In this document: one piece after another, positions 1 to 7,574 of the stretch
How positions within the stretch are numbered: the stretch's first letter is position 1
How the letters are laid out: every line of letters begins with the position of its first letter
DNA from: Methylococcaceae bacterium
GTDB taxonomy: Bacteria > Pseudomonadota > Gammaproteobacteria > Methylococcales > Methylococcaceae
Reading direction: 5' to 3'
DNA length: 9,215 bases
Assembly (NCBI GenBank): GCA_012026715.1
Contig: VEPB01000156.1
Location: 1-9,215, forward strand
Program-made: the position numbers and the translations under genes
Notes under the pieces: generated by a model
Database searches by the model: none
What the model was told of the DNA's origin: nothing
Seen by the model: only the letters and a program-made list of their open reading frames with translations

Positions 1-18
1 AGTTTCACGGCCCTTCGA

Positions 19-2442
19 TCACGAATACGCCAGGCACTCCCGCACCGACAACCGCGCGGCTGTGAGCGCTGGACCGATGGAGGCGAGGACGGCGATGGCG
101 AGCACGGCGCCCAGCCAGATCAGCGCCGCCATGCCGTTGAAGGCGTAGTCCAGGTCGATGTGGAGCATGGTCTGGCCCAGTTGGCGCGCCAGGGGCGGGG
201 CCAGGCACCAGGCCAGCGGCAGGCTGACCAGCCAGGCCAGCAGAGCCTGCAACGCCGCTTCCAACAGGAACAGACCGAGCACGGTTTGCGTCCGGGCGCC
301 GATCGACCGCAGCACGCCGATTTCCCGCCGCCGCTGCATGACGGCAATGCTGAGGGCGCCGGCCTGGCCGATGCCGCCGACCGCGGCCATCATCGCCGCC
401 AGCCCCAGCAGCATGGACAGCACCGGGCGGAACTGGCTGCGGGCATAGCCGTTCTGCTCAAGGCGGGACTGGGTGAGATAAGTTTCCAGGGCGATGCCCG
501 CGGACTCAAAGCGAGCCTTGATCCGATCGACCAACTCTCTTTCGTGTTCCAGCGATCGGGCGCCTGCGGCGATGAGGATCTGTGCGGCGGTCTCCGGCTG
601 GCCGGCGTCAGCGCGTAACTCCGCCTGCGGCACGTAAACCGGTTCGACCGCGTAGTCCGAAGGGGTAATCCATCGGTACAAGCCAATGACCTGCCACGGC
701 TCGGCCGGCCTGCCGGGCAAGCCGACGGAGACGGAGTCGCCCACGGACAATCCGCTCCGCCGGGCGGTTTCGGCATTCAGCACCAGCACCCGACGGGTTG
801 CGTCGGCCCCATCGAGCCAGCGTCCTGCGACGATCAGCGGCTGGTAAAGACTGCTGTCCGCCGGCAGGCCAATCATCTGCGCGCCCAGAGTTCCTCCGTG
901 CCGCAAGGGTTCATCGCGGAAGCGCAGTTCGACCGGCGAACGCGACCACAACTCGAAGCGAGTGATTTCAGGCATCTGCTCGGCCAGATCGCGGATGCTG
1001 GACGGCGGCTGCTCGGTGGCGAACCCGAGGCGCAGATCGTAACTGGTGCGCGCCAATTCGCGGTCCAGGGTCAGGTTGAGCGATGAAACCAGGCTCATAA
1101 CCACCAGGAAGCTGACCCCGGCCACCACCAAGGCCAGTTCGGTGAGCAGCAGCCGACCCTTGCGACGAAACAGATTACCCAAGGCGGCCGCCTGCAGGGT
1201 GGGCAGCCAGCGACCGGCGCAGCGCTCGACCCAGCGGTCGAAACCGCCGCTGCCGAAATCGGCGCCGACCCCGTAGCTGGCGATGGCGGCGCGGATGCTC
1301 ATGGCCGCGCCCCGATAGACCGGTCCCAGGGCTGCAACGAGGGGCGCCAGAAGTCCGCCCGCCAGGACGATGGCCGTAGCGCGGGGCGAATACGTGAAAC
1401 GCTCGAGCTCGATATTGAACAAATCGAGAAACCAACGGCTGCCGGCCCAAGCAGCCACCAGACCGGCGGGCAGGCTGACGGCTATGGCGGCAAGCCCCAG
1501 GATCAGGGTTTCGGCGAGATAGACCCTTGCGATCGCTCCTCGCCTTCCGCCGAGGGCTTTCATGATGCCGATCTGATCGGCCTGCTGGAGGATGCGGGCG
1601 GCCGTGGCGGTGAGGATGAGTAGCGCGCCGAGCACTAGCGACGTCGCGGCCATGACTTTAAGCACGACATTGATGCCGGCGACGAAGGGCCGACCCCAAT
1701 GGCGCTCGGGATCCTGCAGCAGTGCCGCGATCACCCCGACACCTTCGCGGCCGAGGCGGGTCCGGATCTCGCCGGCGATCCGCCGGGCACGGGCTTCCTC
1801 GTAGTCGCCATCGATGCGAACCAGCAGCTGCCGATAATGACCGATCGGAACCCCAACGGCTGCGAAGGTTTCCGCATCGGCAAAAAAATGCAGCTGGCCG
1901 CCAAAAGCAGGCGGCTTGACGAACGGATGCCGCAGGATGCCGCTGACCGGAAAGGCCTGAACTCCCTGCGGAGTTTGCAGTTCCACCGAACCGCCACTCG
2001 CCGCCAGTCCCGCCGCCTTGGCGGAAAGCCGCTCCACACCCAGCCGGCCGGCGCCGGGCCAATCTCCGACTACACGCTGAGTGCGGTCAAAGCGCTGATT
2101 GCCGTAGTCGGCCCGCATCACCAGGGTACCCAGCGACCAGGGCTGATCGGGGCCCAGGCGATAGCGGACGCTGACCTGGTTCACCGGTTCCACCGCCGCG
2201 ACGCCGGGAAGGTCGGCGACACCTCGAATCAACTCGGAACTGACGGGCCGCTGCAGGATCAGGTTGATATGGGAAGGCATCGCGGCACGGTGCGCCCGAT
2301 CCATGGCATCGAGCTGCAGATCGACCATGCCGAACAGCGCGCCCACGGCGAACAGCCCGGCGGCCAGGCTCAGCACGGCCAGCAGGGAGCGCGACTTGTG
2401 CTCGAACAGGTCGGCCGCGATCTTTTGCCAGAGGACGTTCAA
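19..2442 (-). CDS. ABC transporter permease, duplicated FtsX/MacB-like (8 predicted membrane helices)
   Basis: This is the inner-membrane permease of an ABC system that would move lipids, lipoproteins or other hydrophobic or periplasmic cargo. The 807-residue protein carries two copies of the FtsX/MacB module. Copy one has a helix at about residues 19-40, a periplasmic MacB-type core (about 45-255), then three helices (about 258-282, 307-333, 355-377). Copy two has a helix at about 430-453, a periplasmic core (about 460-670), and helices at about 673-700, 722-748 and 769-792. The FtsX coupling motif after the helix appears twice, as QIGIMKALGG (290-299) and EIGVLRSIGA (707-716). I chose a TTG start at 2442-2440 because it shares TTGA with the stop of the upstream ATPase gene and sits just before a canonical N-terminus; the next in-frame Met (residue 39) would delete helix 1. 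No clear ribosome site is visible, so translational coupling is likely. Its size resembles YbbP/LolC-LolE fusions; the cargo is unknown. Confidence 0.9.
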   Translation of the reverse strand: MNVLWQKIAADLFEHKSRSLLAVLSLAAGLFAVGALFGMVDLQLDAMDRAHRAAMPSHINLILQRPVSSELIRGVADLPGVAAVEPVNQVSVRYRLGPDQPWSLGTLVMRADYGNQRFDRTQRVVGDWPGAGRLGVERLSAKAAGLAASGGSVELQTPQGVQAFPVSGILRHPFVKPPAFGGQLHFFADAETFAAVGVPIGHYRQLLVRIDGDYEEARARRIAGEIRTRLGREGVGVIAALLQDPERHWGRPFVAGINVVLKVMAATSLVLGALLILTATAARILQQADQIGIMKALGGRRGAIARVYLAETLILGLAAIAVSLPAGLVAAWAGSRWFLDLFNIELERFTYSPRATAIVLAGGLLAPLVAALGPVYRGAAMSIRAAIASYGVGADFGSGGFDRWVERCAGRWLPTLQAAALGNLFRRKGRLLLTELALVVAGVSFLVVMSLVSSLNLTLDRELARTSYDLRLGFATEQPPSSIRDLAEQMPEITRFELWSRSPVELRFRDEPLRHGGTLGAQMIGLPADSSLYQPLIVAGRWLDGADATRRVLVLNAETARRSGLSVGDSVSVGLPGRPAEPWQVIGLYRWITPSDYAVEPVYVPQAELRADAGQPETAAQILIAAGARSLEHERELVDRIKARFESAGIALETYLTQSRLEQNGYARSQFRPVLSMLLGLAAMMAAVGGIGQAGALSIAVMQRRREIGVLRSIGARTQTVLGLFLLEAALQALLAWLVSLPLAWCLAPPLARQLGQTMLHIDLDYAFNGMAALIWLGAVLAIAVLASIGPALTAARLSVRECLAYS

Positions 2443-3155
2443 GAGCCGCGATCGAGCTGAGAAACGGATTCCAAGCGGCTGTCGCTGTGAATCCGGCCAC
2501 AGCGGATTTCCACCCGGCGCGACGCCGCGGCAGCCAGTTCCTCGTTGTGCGTCACCATCACCAGGGTCTTGCCCTGGTCGACCAGGTGGGCGAACAGGTC
2601 GAACACGTCCGCGGCGGTCTGGGTATCCAGGTTGCCCGTCGGCTCGTCCGCCAGGATCAGCGGTGGATCGTTGGCCAGCGCCCTGGCGATGGCCGCCCTT
2701 TGCTGCTCGCCGCCGGAAACCTGGCTGGGAAGTTGTTCGGCGCGGTCGGTCAGACCGACCCGGTCCAACAACTGCAAAGCCCGGCTGCGGCGCTGCCGGC
2801 GCGGCAGGCACCCGGCGAAGTCCATGGGCAACATGACGTTCTGCAACAGGTTGAGGGACGGCAGCAATTGGAAAAACTGGAACACGATCCCCAGATTGCA
2901 GCCGCGCCAAATCGCCAACTGTTCCTCCGACATCCGGTGAATCGCCCGGCCGTTGACGGTGACCGAGCCGCCGCAAGGCTTGTCGATGCCGGCACACAGA
3001 TTCATCAGGGTCGACTTGCCGTTGCCCGAGGGGCCGACGATGGCCACGAACTCACCTGGATCGATGTGCAGGTTGATACCGTGCAACACCGTCTGCCGAG
3101 ACTGGCCCACCGGGTAGCTGTGGTACAGGTCTATCAGTTGGACGATCGCGGACAT
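2439..3155 (-). CDS. ABC transporter ATP-binding protein, LolD/MacB type
   Basis: This 238-residue cytoplasmic ATPase energises the permease encoded immediately downstream. All ABC hallmarks are visible: Walker A GPSGNGKS (41-48), Q-loop in VFQFFQLLP (Q93), signature VSGGEQQR (146-153), Walker B LILADEP (166-172) with the catalytic Glu at 171, D-loop GNLD (174-177) and the switch His in VTHN (H203). The FFQLLPSLNLLQNV segment after the Q-loop is characteristic of the LolD/MacB/FtsE family, which couples to FtsX-like permeases rather than to classical importers. The length is normal for the family. The start is ATG; no good Shine-Dalgarno is visible in front of it. The stop overlaps the permease TTG start by four bases, so the pair is almost certainly one operon. 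A periplasmic adaptor or substrate protein could lie beyond the left edge. The substrate cannot be told from sequence. Confidence 0.95.
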   Translation of the reverse strand: MSAIVQLIDLYHSYPVGQSRQTVLHGINLHIDPGEFVAIVGPSGNGKSTLMNLCAGIDKPCGGSVTVNGRAIHRMSEEQLAIWRGCNLGIVFQFFQLLPSLNLLQNVMLPMDFAGCLPRRQRRSRALQLLDRVGLTDRAEQLPSQVSGGEQQRAAIARALANDPPLILADEPTGNLDTQTAADVFDLFAHLVDQGKTLVMVTHNEELAAAASRRVEIRCGRIHSDSRLESVSQLDRGS

Positions 3156-3180
3156 GGGGTAAACCGGCTACGGGAGCGGG

Positions 3181-3189
3181 ATCTTAGCA
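3181..3189 (-). promoter_or_regulatory. Candidate extended -10 promoter for the ABC operon
   Basis: Read on the minus strand, TGCTAAGAT forms an extended -10 (TG-n-TAAGAT) about 25 bases upstream of the ATPase ATG. No convincing -35 box lies 16-18 bases further up. The placement in the divergent gap is sensible, but the match is modest. Confidence 0.35.
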
Positions 3190-3226
3190 CGGCCGGAAGA
3201 TCGATCAGCGCCTGACGCCGAGGCTT

Positions 3227-3232
3227 TACAAT
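3227..3232 (+). promoter_or_regulatory. Candidate -10 box for the ICMT-like gene
   Basis: TACAAT matches five of six bases of the sigma-70 -10 consensus and would start transcription about 25 bases before the ATG at 3264. The region 17 bases upstream does not resemble TTGACA, so this is a weak call. Confidence 0.3.
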
Positions 3233-3263
3233 GATGCCCATCGAACACTGACACGCGCCCAAC

Positions 3264-3842
3264 ATGACCCCGATCCGCCTGCTGTGGCTATGCCTCGGAC
3301 TTTCCTGGCTCGGCGCCGAGCTTTTCGTCGCCCGGCGGCGCCCCAAGGAAGCACCCGCGATCAACCAGGAATGCCGTGACCAGGGTACGTTTCGACGGCT
3401 TTGGCTGGCGACTTTGATCGGGCTGGCCGCTGCCCTGGTGCTGAAAGAATCCCGGTGGTTGCCTCTTGGGTGGGATGGAGCCCTCCGGCATGCCGCAGCA
3501 GTAACCCTGTTCGGCATCGGCGGCGCACTGCGACTGTGGGCCATCGCCAGTCTCGGCGAACTGTTCGATACCCGAATCACCCTGCATCGACAGCATCGGC
3601 TGATCCGCACAGGCCCCTATCGGTGGGTGCGACACCCCTCCTACGGCGGCCTGCTGCTGGCGCTGATCGGCGCCGGAATCGCCATGGGAGACTGGCTGGC
3701 GCTGGCCGCCATGACCCTGCCCGTCGCCGCGGCTCTGGGGCTTCGCATCCGTTTGGAAGAACAGGCGCTGGCATCGCACTTTCCCTTCGAGTACGCGGAC
3801 TACCGGCGGCGGACGTGGATGCTGGTTCCCTGGATCTACTAG
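3264..3842 (+). CDS. Membrane methyltransferase, isoprenylcysteine carboxyl methyltransferase (ICMT/PEMT) family
   Basis: A 192-residue integral membrane protein of the ICMT/phospholipid methyltransferase-like family, which transfers a methyl group from S-adenosylmethionine to a lipid-like acceptor inside the membrane. Hydrophobic helices are seen at about 4-22, 45-61, 73-97 and 127-159 (the last long enough for a helical hairpin). The family's cofactor-binding C-terminal half is clear: LIRTGPYRWVRHPSYGG (113-129), then RIRLEEQAL (161-169) and the closing YADYRRRTWMLVPW (177-190). The length is typical of bacterial members. Bacteria have no prenylated CaaX proteins of the eukaryotic kind, so the natural substrate is unknown. 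It is divergent from the ABC genes with a 108-base gap. No obvious Shine-Dalgarno precedes the ATG, but it gives the canonical start with the first helix, and an upstream ATG at 3231 opens only a six-codon frame. Confidence 0.88.
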   Translation: MTPIRLLWLCLGLSWLGAELFVARRRPKEAPAINQECRDQGTFRRLWLATLIGLAAALVLKESRWLPLGWDGALRHAAAVTLFGIGGALRLWAIASLGELFDTRITLHRQHRLIRTGPYRWVRHPSYGGLLLALIGAGIAMGDWLALAAMTLPVAAALGLRIRLEEQALASHFPFEYADYRRRTWMLVPWIY

Positions 3843-3965
3843 AGGGTCAATCCATCCTGTATTTCTCAGCGCCCGTGACCGGAAAACGCGGTTCCCCGGC
3901 GACGCACCAAATCAGCGGGATCTTGAGACCCTGGCCGAAACCCCTCGGTCCGAACCAATCACCGG

Positions 3966-3994
3966 TTGAATTCCGGGTCCGGCCCCGGTATACC
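3966..3994 (+). promoter_or_regulatory. Candidate sigma-70 promoter for the SRAP gene
   Basis: TTGAAT (3966-3971) and TATACC (3989-3994) are separated by exactly 17 bases. Each box matches four of six consensus positions. It would start transcription near 4001, about 32 bases before the SRAP ATG. No LexA-type box (CTGT-N8-ACAG) is seen alongside it. Confidence 0.4.
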
Positions 3995-4032
3995 GTCAAT
4001 CACATCCCGCCGCAGATTCTTCGGTCCCGCCC

Positions 4033-4686
4033 ATGTGCAGCAACTACATCCCGGCACCCCACGCAGTGTTTACGGCTTGTCTGGACTGGCCGGAACCGAC
4101 CTTCGACTATCCCCTGGACTGCTACGTCGGCCATCGAGCGCCCATTTTGCTCAAGGCACCGGACACTCAACAGCATGAGTTGAGGGAGGCCCAATTCGGA
4201 CTGGTCCCGTTCTGGTCGAAGGACACGAAGATCTACCGTCACACTTACAACGCCCGCAGCGAGACGGTCTCGTCCAAGCCCAGCTTCCGCGATCCGTGGA
4301 AAAAGCGGCGCTTCGCACTGGTCCCCATGTTGGGCTTTTATGAGCCCGACTACGCGACGGGCAAGGCTGTTCGCTGGCGGATCGAGCGTCAGGACCGGCA
4401 GGCGTTCACCGTCGCCGCGATCTGGGATTGCTGGCGGAACCCCGAGGGAATGGCCCTTACCAGTTTTTCCCTGCTGACCCTCAATGCCGACGGGCATCCG
4501 GTCATGGGCCGCTTCCACGGGCCGGGCGACGAGAAACGCTCGCTGGTGATCGTGCCGCCCGAGCGGCGGGACGACTGGCTCGACGCCGAGCCACGGGAAG
4601 CTCCCCACTTCCTGCGGGAGATGCCCGCCGACCAGTTCACCGCCTGTCCCGATCCCCGCCCACCACGCAAGCGATCGTCCGCGTGA
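4033..4686 (+). CDS. SRAP (SOS response-associated peptidase) family protein, YedK/HMCES-like
   Basis: SRAP proteins recognise abasic sites in single-stranded DNA and form a stable thiazolidine DNA-protein crosslink through the N-terminal cysteine, protecting the lesion until repair. The 217-residue protein has Cys2 directly after the initiator Met, which fixes this ATG as the start. It also has the diagnostic Asn in NARSET (73-78), the conserved Glu in GFYEP (E104) and a His in RFHGPGDEKR (H162) that probably corresponds to the catalytic His of the usual H-x-R-M-P segment. The start MCSNY replaces the more common MCGRF/Y, and GFYEP replaces GFYEW, so it belongs to a divergent subfamily. The length is normal. 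The C-terminus is basic and proline-rich. It is convergent with the LOG gene (28-base gap, no terminator seen). A role in DNA damage tolerance is inferred from the family. Confidence 0.92.
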   Translation: MCSNYIPAPHAVFTACLDWPEPTFDYPLDCYVGHRAPILLKAPDTQQHELREAQFGLVPFWSKDTKIYRHTYNARSETVSSKPSFRDPWKKRRFALVPMLGFYEPDYATGKAVRWRIERQDRQAFTVAAIWDCWRNPEGMALTSFSLLTLNADGHPVMGRFHGPGDEKRSLVIVPPERRDDWLDAEPREAPHFLREMPADQFTACPDPRPPRKRSSA

Positions 4687-4714
4687 CCCGAAGGACAGCC
4701 AGCGTCTTCAGCCG

Positions 4715-5314
4715 TCACAGCTGCTCCGCCTCCTTGACCCACACCTGCACCGGCTCCGCCCGGTGGGCCAGCATGGCGTCGAGCAAGTCATCCGGACCGT
4801 CGCGGGCAATGAGCAGCCGCCGGCTCGCCGGAGACAGGAATTCCTCCCGCAGCGCCTGGTCGCACAGGGCGAGCAAGGGATCATAGTATCCGCACACATT
4901 CACCAGCCCGACCGGCTTGGCGTGAAATCCCAGCTGTGCCCAGGTCAGAATCTCGAACAATTCCTCGTAGGTGCCGAAGCCACCGGGCAAGGCGATGAAG
5001 CCATCCGCCAGCTCAGCCATGCGTGCCTTGCGGGTGTGCATGGAATCGACCACCTCCAGCCGGCTCAGCCCGGCGTGCTCCACCGCCCGCCCGGCAACCT
5101 CGCGCCCCACCAAGGATTCGGGAATCACCCCGACCACCCGGCCGCCTCCAGCCAGACATGCGTCTGCCACCACCCCCATGAGGCCGACGTTGCCGCCGCC
5201 ATAGACCAGTTGGATCCCGCGCGACGCCAACAGGTGCCCCACTCCCTCGGCCGCCCCCCGGTACTCGGGGCGCCTGCCGGCGCGGGAACCGCAAAATACG
5301 CATAGATTTCTCAA
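4715..5314 (-). CDS. LOG family protein (cytokinin riboside 5'-monophosphate phosphoribohydrolase-like)
   Basis: LOG enzymes hydrolyse the N-glycosidic bond of cytokinin nucleotides, or of AMP-like nucleotides in many bacteria, releasing the base and ribose 5-phosphate. The 199-residue protein shows the Rossmann-like N-terminus with CVFCGS (5-10), VYGGGNVGLMG (37-47), the paired Arg-Lys of the active site in MHTRKARM (R95, K96) and the family signature PGGFGTYEE (110-118) with catalytic Glu117. The length is typical. Translation starts at TTG (5314-5312): a GGAG Shine-Dalgarno lies seven bases upstream, and the family's usual MRxLCVFCGS start follows at once. The ATG at 5303 is in another frame. 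The older label lysine decarboxylase for such proteins is not supported. The physiological substrate here is unknown; nucleotide salvage is the likeliest role. Confidence 0.93.
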   Translation of the reverse strand: MRNLCVFCGSRAGRRPEYRGAAEGVGHLLASRGIQLVYGGGNVGLMGVVADACLAGGGRVVGVIPESLVGREVAGRAVEHAGLSRLEVVDSMHTRKARMAELADGFIALPGGFGTYEELFEILTWAQLGFHAKPVGLVNVCGYYDPLLALCDQALREEFLSPASRRLLIARDGPDDLLDAMLAHRAEPVQVWVKEAEQL

Positions 5315-5321
5315 GGCGGTG

Positions 5322-5325
5322 CTCC
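5322..5325 (-). promoter_or_regulatory. Ribosome binding site deciding the TTG start of the LOG gene
   Basis: GGAG on the minus strand with a seven-base spacer to TTG at 5314. It supports a non-ATG start where no in-frame ATG exists close by. Confidence 0.7.
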
Positions 5326-5343
5326 GAATGTTCTGATGGCCCC

Positions 5344-5349
5344 CTTATA
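5344..5349 (-). promoter_or_regulatory. Candidate -10 box for the LOG gene
   Basis: TATAAG on the minus strand matches five of six -10 positions. A start of transcription near 5337 would give a leader of about 23 bases containing the GGAG site. The -35 region (around 5367-5372) is poor. The position between the mtkB terminator and the gene makes an independent promoter plausible. Confidence 0.45.
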
Positions 5350-5429
5350 CAAGACGAAAAAGACAGAAGCACCCTCTCGGAAAAACGCCAGATCGGCCGC
5401 CGGAGCAAATCCACGGGCTACAGAAACGG

Positions 5430-5451
5430 AAAAACCGGCTCGAAGCCGGTT
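5430..5451 (-). terminator. Intrinsic terminator of the mcl-mtkA-mtkB operon
   Basis: On the minus strand an 8-bp perfect stem (AACCGGCT / AGCCGGTT) closes a three-base TCG loop and runs into TTTTT. It starts 28 bases after the mtkB stop and reads in the mtkB direction. The plus-strand reading has no comparable T-run, so it looks unidirectional. It separates the operon from the co-directional LOG gene. Confidence 0.85.
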
Positions 5452-5478
5452 CTTCCGCGATCAAAGGATAAAGCTGAG

Positions 5479-6381
5479 TCAGGCCTTGATCCCGTTTTCC
5501 CGCATGGCCCGCAGCACGGTTTCGCCGATCTGGGCGGGGTTGCGGGCAACGTAGAGGCCCAGTTCCTCCATGGCATCCATCTTGGCGGCCGCGGTATCGG
5601 CTTCGCTGGAGATGATGGCCCCCGCGTGGCCCATGCGGCGTCCGGCGGGGGCGGCCACACCGGCGACGAAACCCACCACCGGCTTGGTCAGATTGGCCTT
5701 GGCCCAACGCGCGGCAGCCACTTCCTGGGGTCCGCCGATCTCGCCGATCATCACGATGATCTCGGTCTCCGGATCCTCGCCGAAGGCCTTCAGCACCGCC
5801 AGGAAATCGGTGCCGTTGACCGGGTCGCCGCCGATGCCCACCGAGGTGGTCACGCCCAAGCCGAGGGCCGCCATCTGCTCGGTGGCCTCGTAGTTGAGGG
5901 TGCCGGAGCGCGAGACGATGCCCACGTTGCCCTTCTGATAGATCTGCGAGGGCATGATGCCGACCTTGCACTCGCCCGGCGTGATGATGCCCGGGGTGTT
6001 GGGACCGATGATGATGGCATCCTTGCCCACCCGGAACCGCTGCAAGCGGATCATGTCGTGGATGGGAATGCCATCGGCGATGGTCACCGCCACCTTGATG
6101 CCGGCGTCGATACATTCCATCAATGCGTCGGCGTTGAAAGGGGGCGGCACGAACACGCCGGACACGTCGGCGCCGGTGGCTGCGACTGCCTCGGCCACGG
6201 TGTCGAAGATGGGGAGATGGGCCAGGTCCGGGTCGGGATGGCGAGTGCCGCCCTTGCCCGGCGTCACGCCGCCCACCACGTTGGTGCCGATGCGGATGGC
6301 GTCCTTGGCGTGGAAGGTGGCGTGTTCGCCGGTGATGCCCTGGAAGATGACCTTGGAGTTCTTGTTGACGAAGACGCTCAT
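5479..6381 (-). CDS. mtkB: Malate--CoA ligase (malate thiokinase) subunit alpha
   Basis: Alpha subunit of the ATP-dependent ligase that converts malate and CoA to malyl-CoA, feeding the lyase encoded two genes upstream. The 300-residue protein is colinear with succinyl-CoA synthetase alpha (SucD). It has a CoA-binding Rossmann domain (about 5-125), GPNTPGIITPGECKVGIMP (126-144), SRSGTLNYEA (157-166), GIGGDPVNGT (182-191) and the phosphohistidine loop GRRMGHAGAI with His252, the residue that carries the phosphate. The start at ATG 6381 gives the family N-terminus MSVFVNKNSKVIFQGITG; a longer open frame upstream overlaps mtkA and is spurious. Only five bases separate it from the mtkA stop and no strong Shine-Dalgarno is visible, so translational coupling is likely. 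Alone it could pass for SucD; the assignment to malate rests on the adjacent mcl and the MtkA-like partner. A terminator follows 28 bases downstream. Confidence 0.9.
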   Translation of the reverse strand: MSVFVNKNSKVIFQGITGEHATFHAKDAIRIGTNVVGGVTPGKGGTRHPDPDLAHLPIFDTVAEAVAATGADVSGVFVPPPFNADALMECIDAGIKVAVTIADGIPIHDMIRLQRFRVGKDAIIIGPNTPGIITPGECKVGIMPSQIYQKGNVGIVSRSGTLNYEATEQMAALGLGVTTSVGIGGDPVNGTDFLAVLKAFGEDPETEIIVMIGEIGGPQEVAAARWAKANLTKPVVGFVAGVAAPAGRRMGHAGAIISSEADTAAAKMDAMEELGLYVARNPAQIGETVLRAMRENGIKA

Positions 6382-6386
6382 GCTGC

Positions 6387-7556
6387 TTACCCGTTGACGG
6401 TGGCCACGGCCTTGGCGGCGGCGGCGTCGAGATTTTCGGCGGTGATGAAGGCAAGCCCCGATTCCGCCAGGATCTTGCGGCCCTCTTCCACATTGGTACC
6501 GGCCAGCCGGACCACCAGGGGCACTTTGATCTTGAGGGCGTCGCAAGCCTGGATCAGGCCCTTGGCGATCCAGTCGCAGCGGTTGATGCCGGCAAAGATG
6601 TTGACCAGGATGCAGGTGACGTTGGGGTCTTCCAGCACGATGCGGCAGGCATTGGTGACCTTCTCCGGCGAAGCGCCGCCACCCACGTCCAGGAAGTTGG
6701 CGGGCCTGCCGCCGTGCAGGGTGATGGCATCCAGGGTGGCCATGGCCAGGCCGGCACCGTTGACGATGCAGCCGATGTTGCCGTCCAGGGCGATGTAGTT
6801 GAGGCCGTGGCCGGAGGCCTCGACTTCCTTGTGGTCCTCTTCCGACAGATCGCGCATTTCCGTCACCGCCCGCTGCCGGTAAAGCGCGTTGTCGTCGAAA
6901 TTGAACTTGGCGTCCAGCACCATGAGTTGGTCTTCCTCGCCGGCCACCACCGCCAGCGGGTTGATCTCCGCCTGCAGCGCGTCCTTGTCCCGCATGCAGC
7001 GGTAGATGGATTTCATCAGCTTGACCATCTGGGGCATCAGCTTGCCCTTGAGGCCGATGGCCGTCGCCACCTTGCGGCACTGGAAGTCGCGCAACCCGAT
7101 GGCCGGATCGATGACTTCCTTGATGATCTTTTCCGGCGACGCGGCGGCAACATCTTCGATATCCACGCCCCCCTCGCTGGAGGCAATGACCGTGATGCGC
7201 TGACAGCCGCGGTCGATGACGAAGCCCAGGTAGAATTCCTGCTTGATCTGGCTGGCGTGCTCCACCCAAACCCGCTGCACAACCGAACCTTCCGGACCGG
7301 TCTGGTGGGTGACGAGCCGGGTGCCGATCATGGCGTCGGCCACCTTCTTCACTTCGTCGATGGAACTGACCAGCTTGACGCCGCCGGCCTTGCCCCGGCC
7401 GCCGGCGTGGATCTGAGCCTTGACCACCCAGCGCGAGCCGCCGACTTCCTCGGCGACCTGGGCGGCCTGGATGGGATTGAAAGCGACGCCACCAGCGGGG
7501 ACCGGCACGCCATAGGATTTCAGCAATTCCTTCGCCTGGTACTCATGGATATTCAC
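6387..7556 (-). CDS. mtkA: Malate--CoA ligase (malate thiokinase) subunit beta
   Basis: Beta subunit of malate thiokinase, homologous to succinyl-CoA synthetase beta (SucC). The 389 residues comprise an ATP-grasp domain (about 1-235) with KAQIHAGGRGKAGG (46-59), EINP (197-200) and the metal-binding Asp in VLDAKFNFDDNA (215 onward). A ligase domain follows with GNIGCIVNGAGLAMATLD (259-276) and GGRPANFLDVGGGA (282-295). The stretch NIFAGINRCDW (319-329) has Ala where SucC proteins usually have Gly (NIFGGI); from memory this FAGINRCDW form is that of methylotroph MtkA, which supports malate rather than succinate as substrate. The start is GTG at 7556: it gives the canonical MNIHEYQAKELL, has a GAGGAG site eight bases upstream, and no in-frame ATG is near. 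It lies 18 bases after the mcl stop and five before mtkB. Confidence 0.93.
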   Translation of the reverse strand: MNIHEYQAKELLKSYGVPVPAGGVAFNPIQAAQVAEEVGGSRWVVKAQIHAGGRGKAGGVKLVSSIDEVKKVADAMIGTRLVTHQTGPEGSVVQRVWVEHASQIKQEFYLGFVIDRGCQRITVIASSEGGVDIEDVAAASPEKIIKEVIDPAIGLRDFQCRKVATAIGLKGKLMPQMVKLMKSIYRCMRDKDALQAEINPLAVVAGEEDQLMVLDAKFNFDDNALYRQRAVTEMRDLSEEDHKEVEASGHGLNYIALDGNIGCIVNGAGLAMATLDAITLHGGRPANFLDVGGGASPEKVTNACRIVLEDPNVTCILVNIFAGINRCDWIAKGLIQACDALKIKVPLVVRLAGTNVEEGRKILAESGLAFITAENLDAAAAKAVATVNG

Positions 7557-7564
7557 GGATGATT

Positions 7565-7570
7565 CTCCTC
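7565..7570 (-). promoter_or_regulatory. Ribosome binding site deciding the GTG start of mtkA
   Basis: GAGGAG on the minus strand, eight bases before GTG, placed inside the short mcl-mtkA gap. It is the strongest Shine-Dalgarno in the operon and indicates independent initiation on mtkA. Confidence 0.85.
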
Positions 7571-7574
7571 GTGC

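Noticed and set aside
1..18. Possible start of a further gene on the minus strand (GTG at 8-6 after AAGGG) following the permease stop
   Set aside because: Only eight bases would be visible and the AAGGG-to-GTG spacing is two bases, too short for a normal ribosome site. A downstream operon member is plausible but unsupported.
1699..2460. 253-codon plus-strand open frame antisense to the permease
   Set aside because: No recognisable domain and no ribosome site; it is a by-product of codon bias in the permease gene.
3973..3988. CCGGG...CCCGG inverted repeat between the -35 and -10 of the SRAP promoter candidate
   Set aside because: Five-base GC-only arms are expected by chance in sequence of this composition.
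5626..6798. 390-codon plus-strand open frame antisense to mtkB and mtkA
   Set aside because: Its product is low-complexity, His/Asp/Gly-rich and resembles no family, as expected for the complement of GC-rich codons. The opposite strand has unmistakable conserved proteins.
6382..7269. Upstream extension of the mtkB frame across mtkA (596-residue form)
   Set aside because: The extension is the out-of-frame translation of mtkA. The family start MSVFVNKNSK at 6381 is clear.
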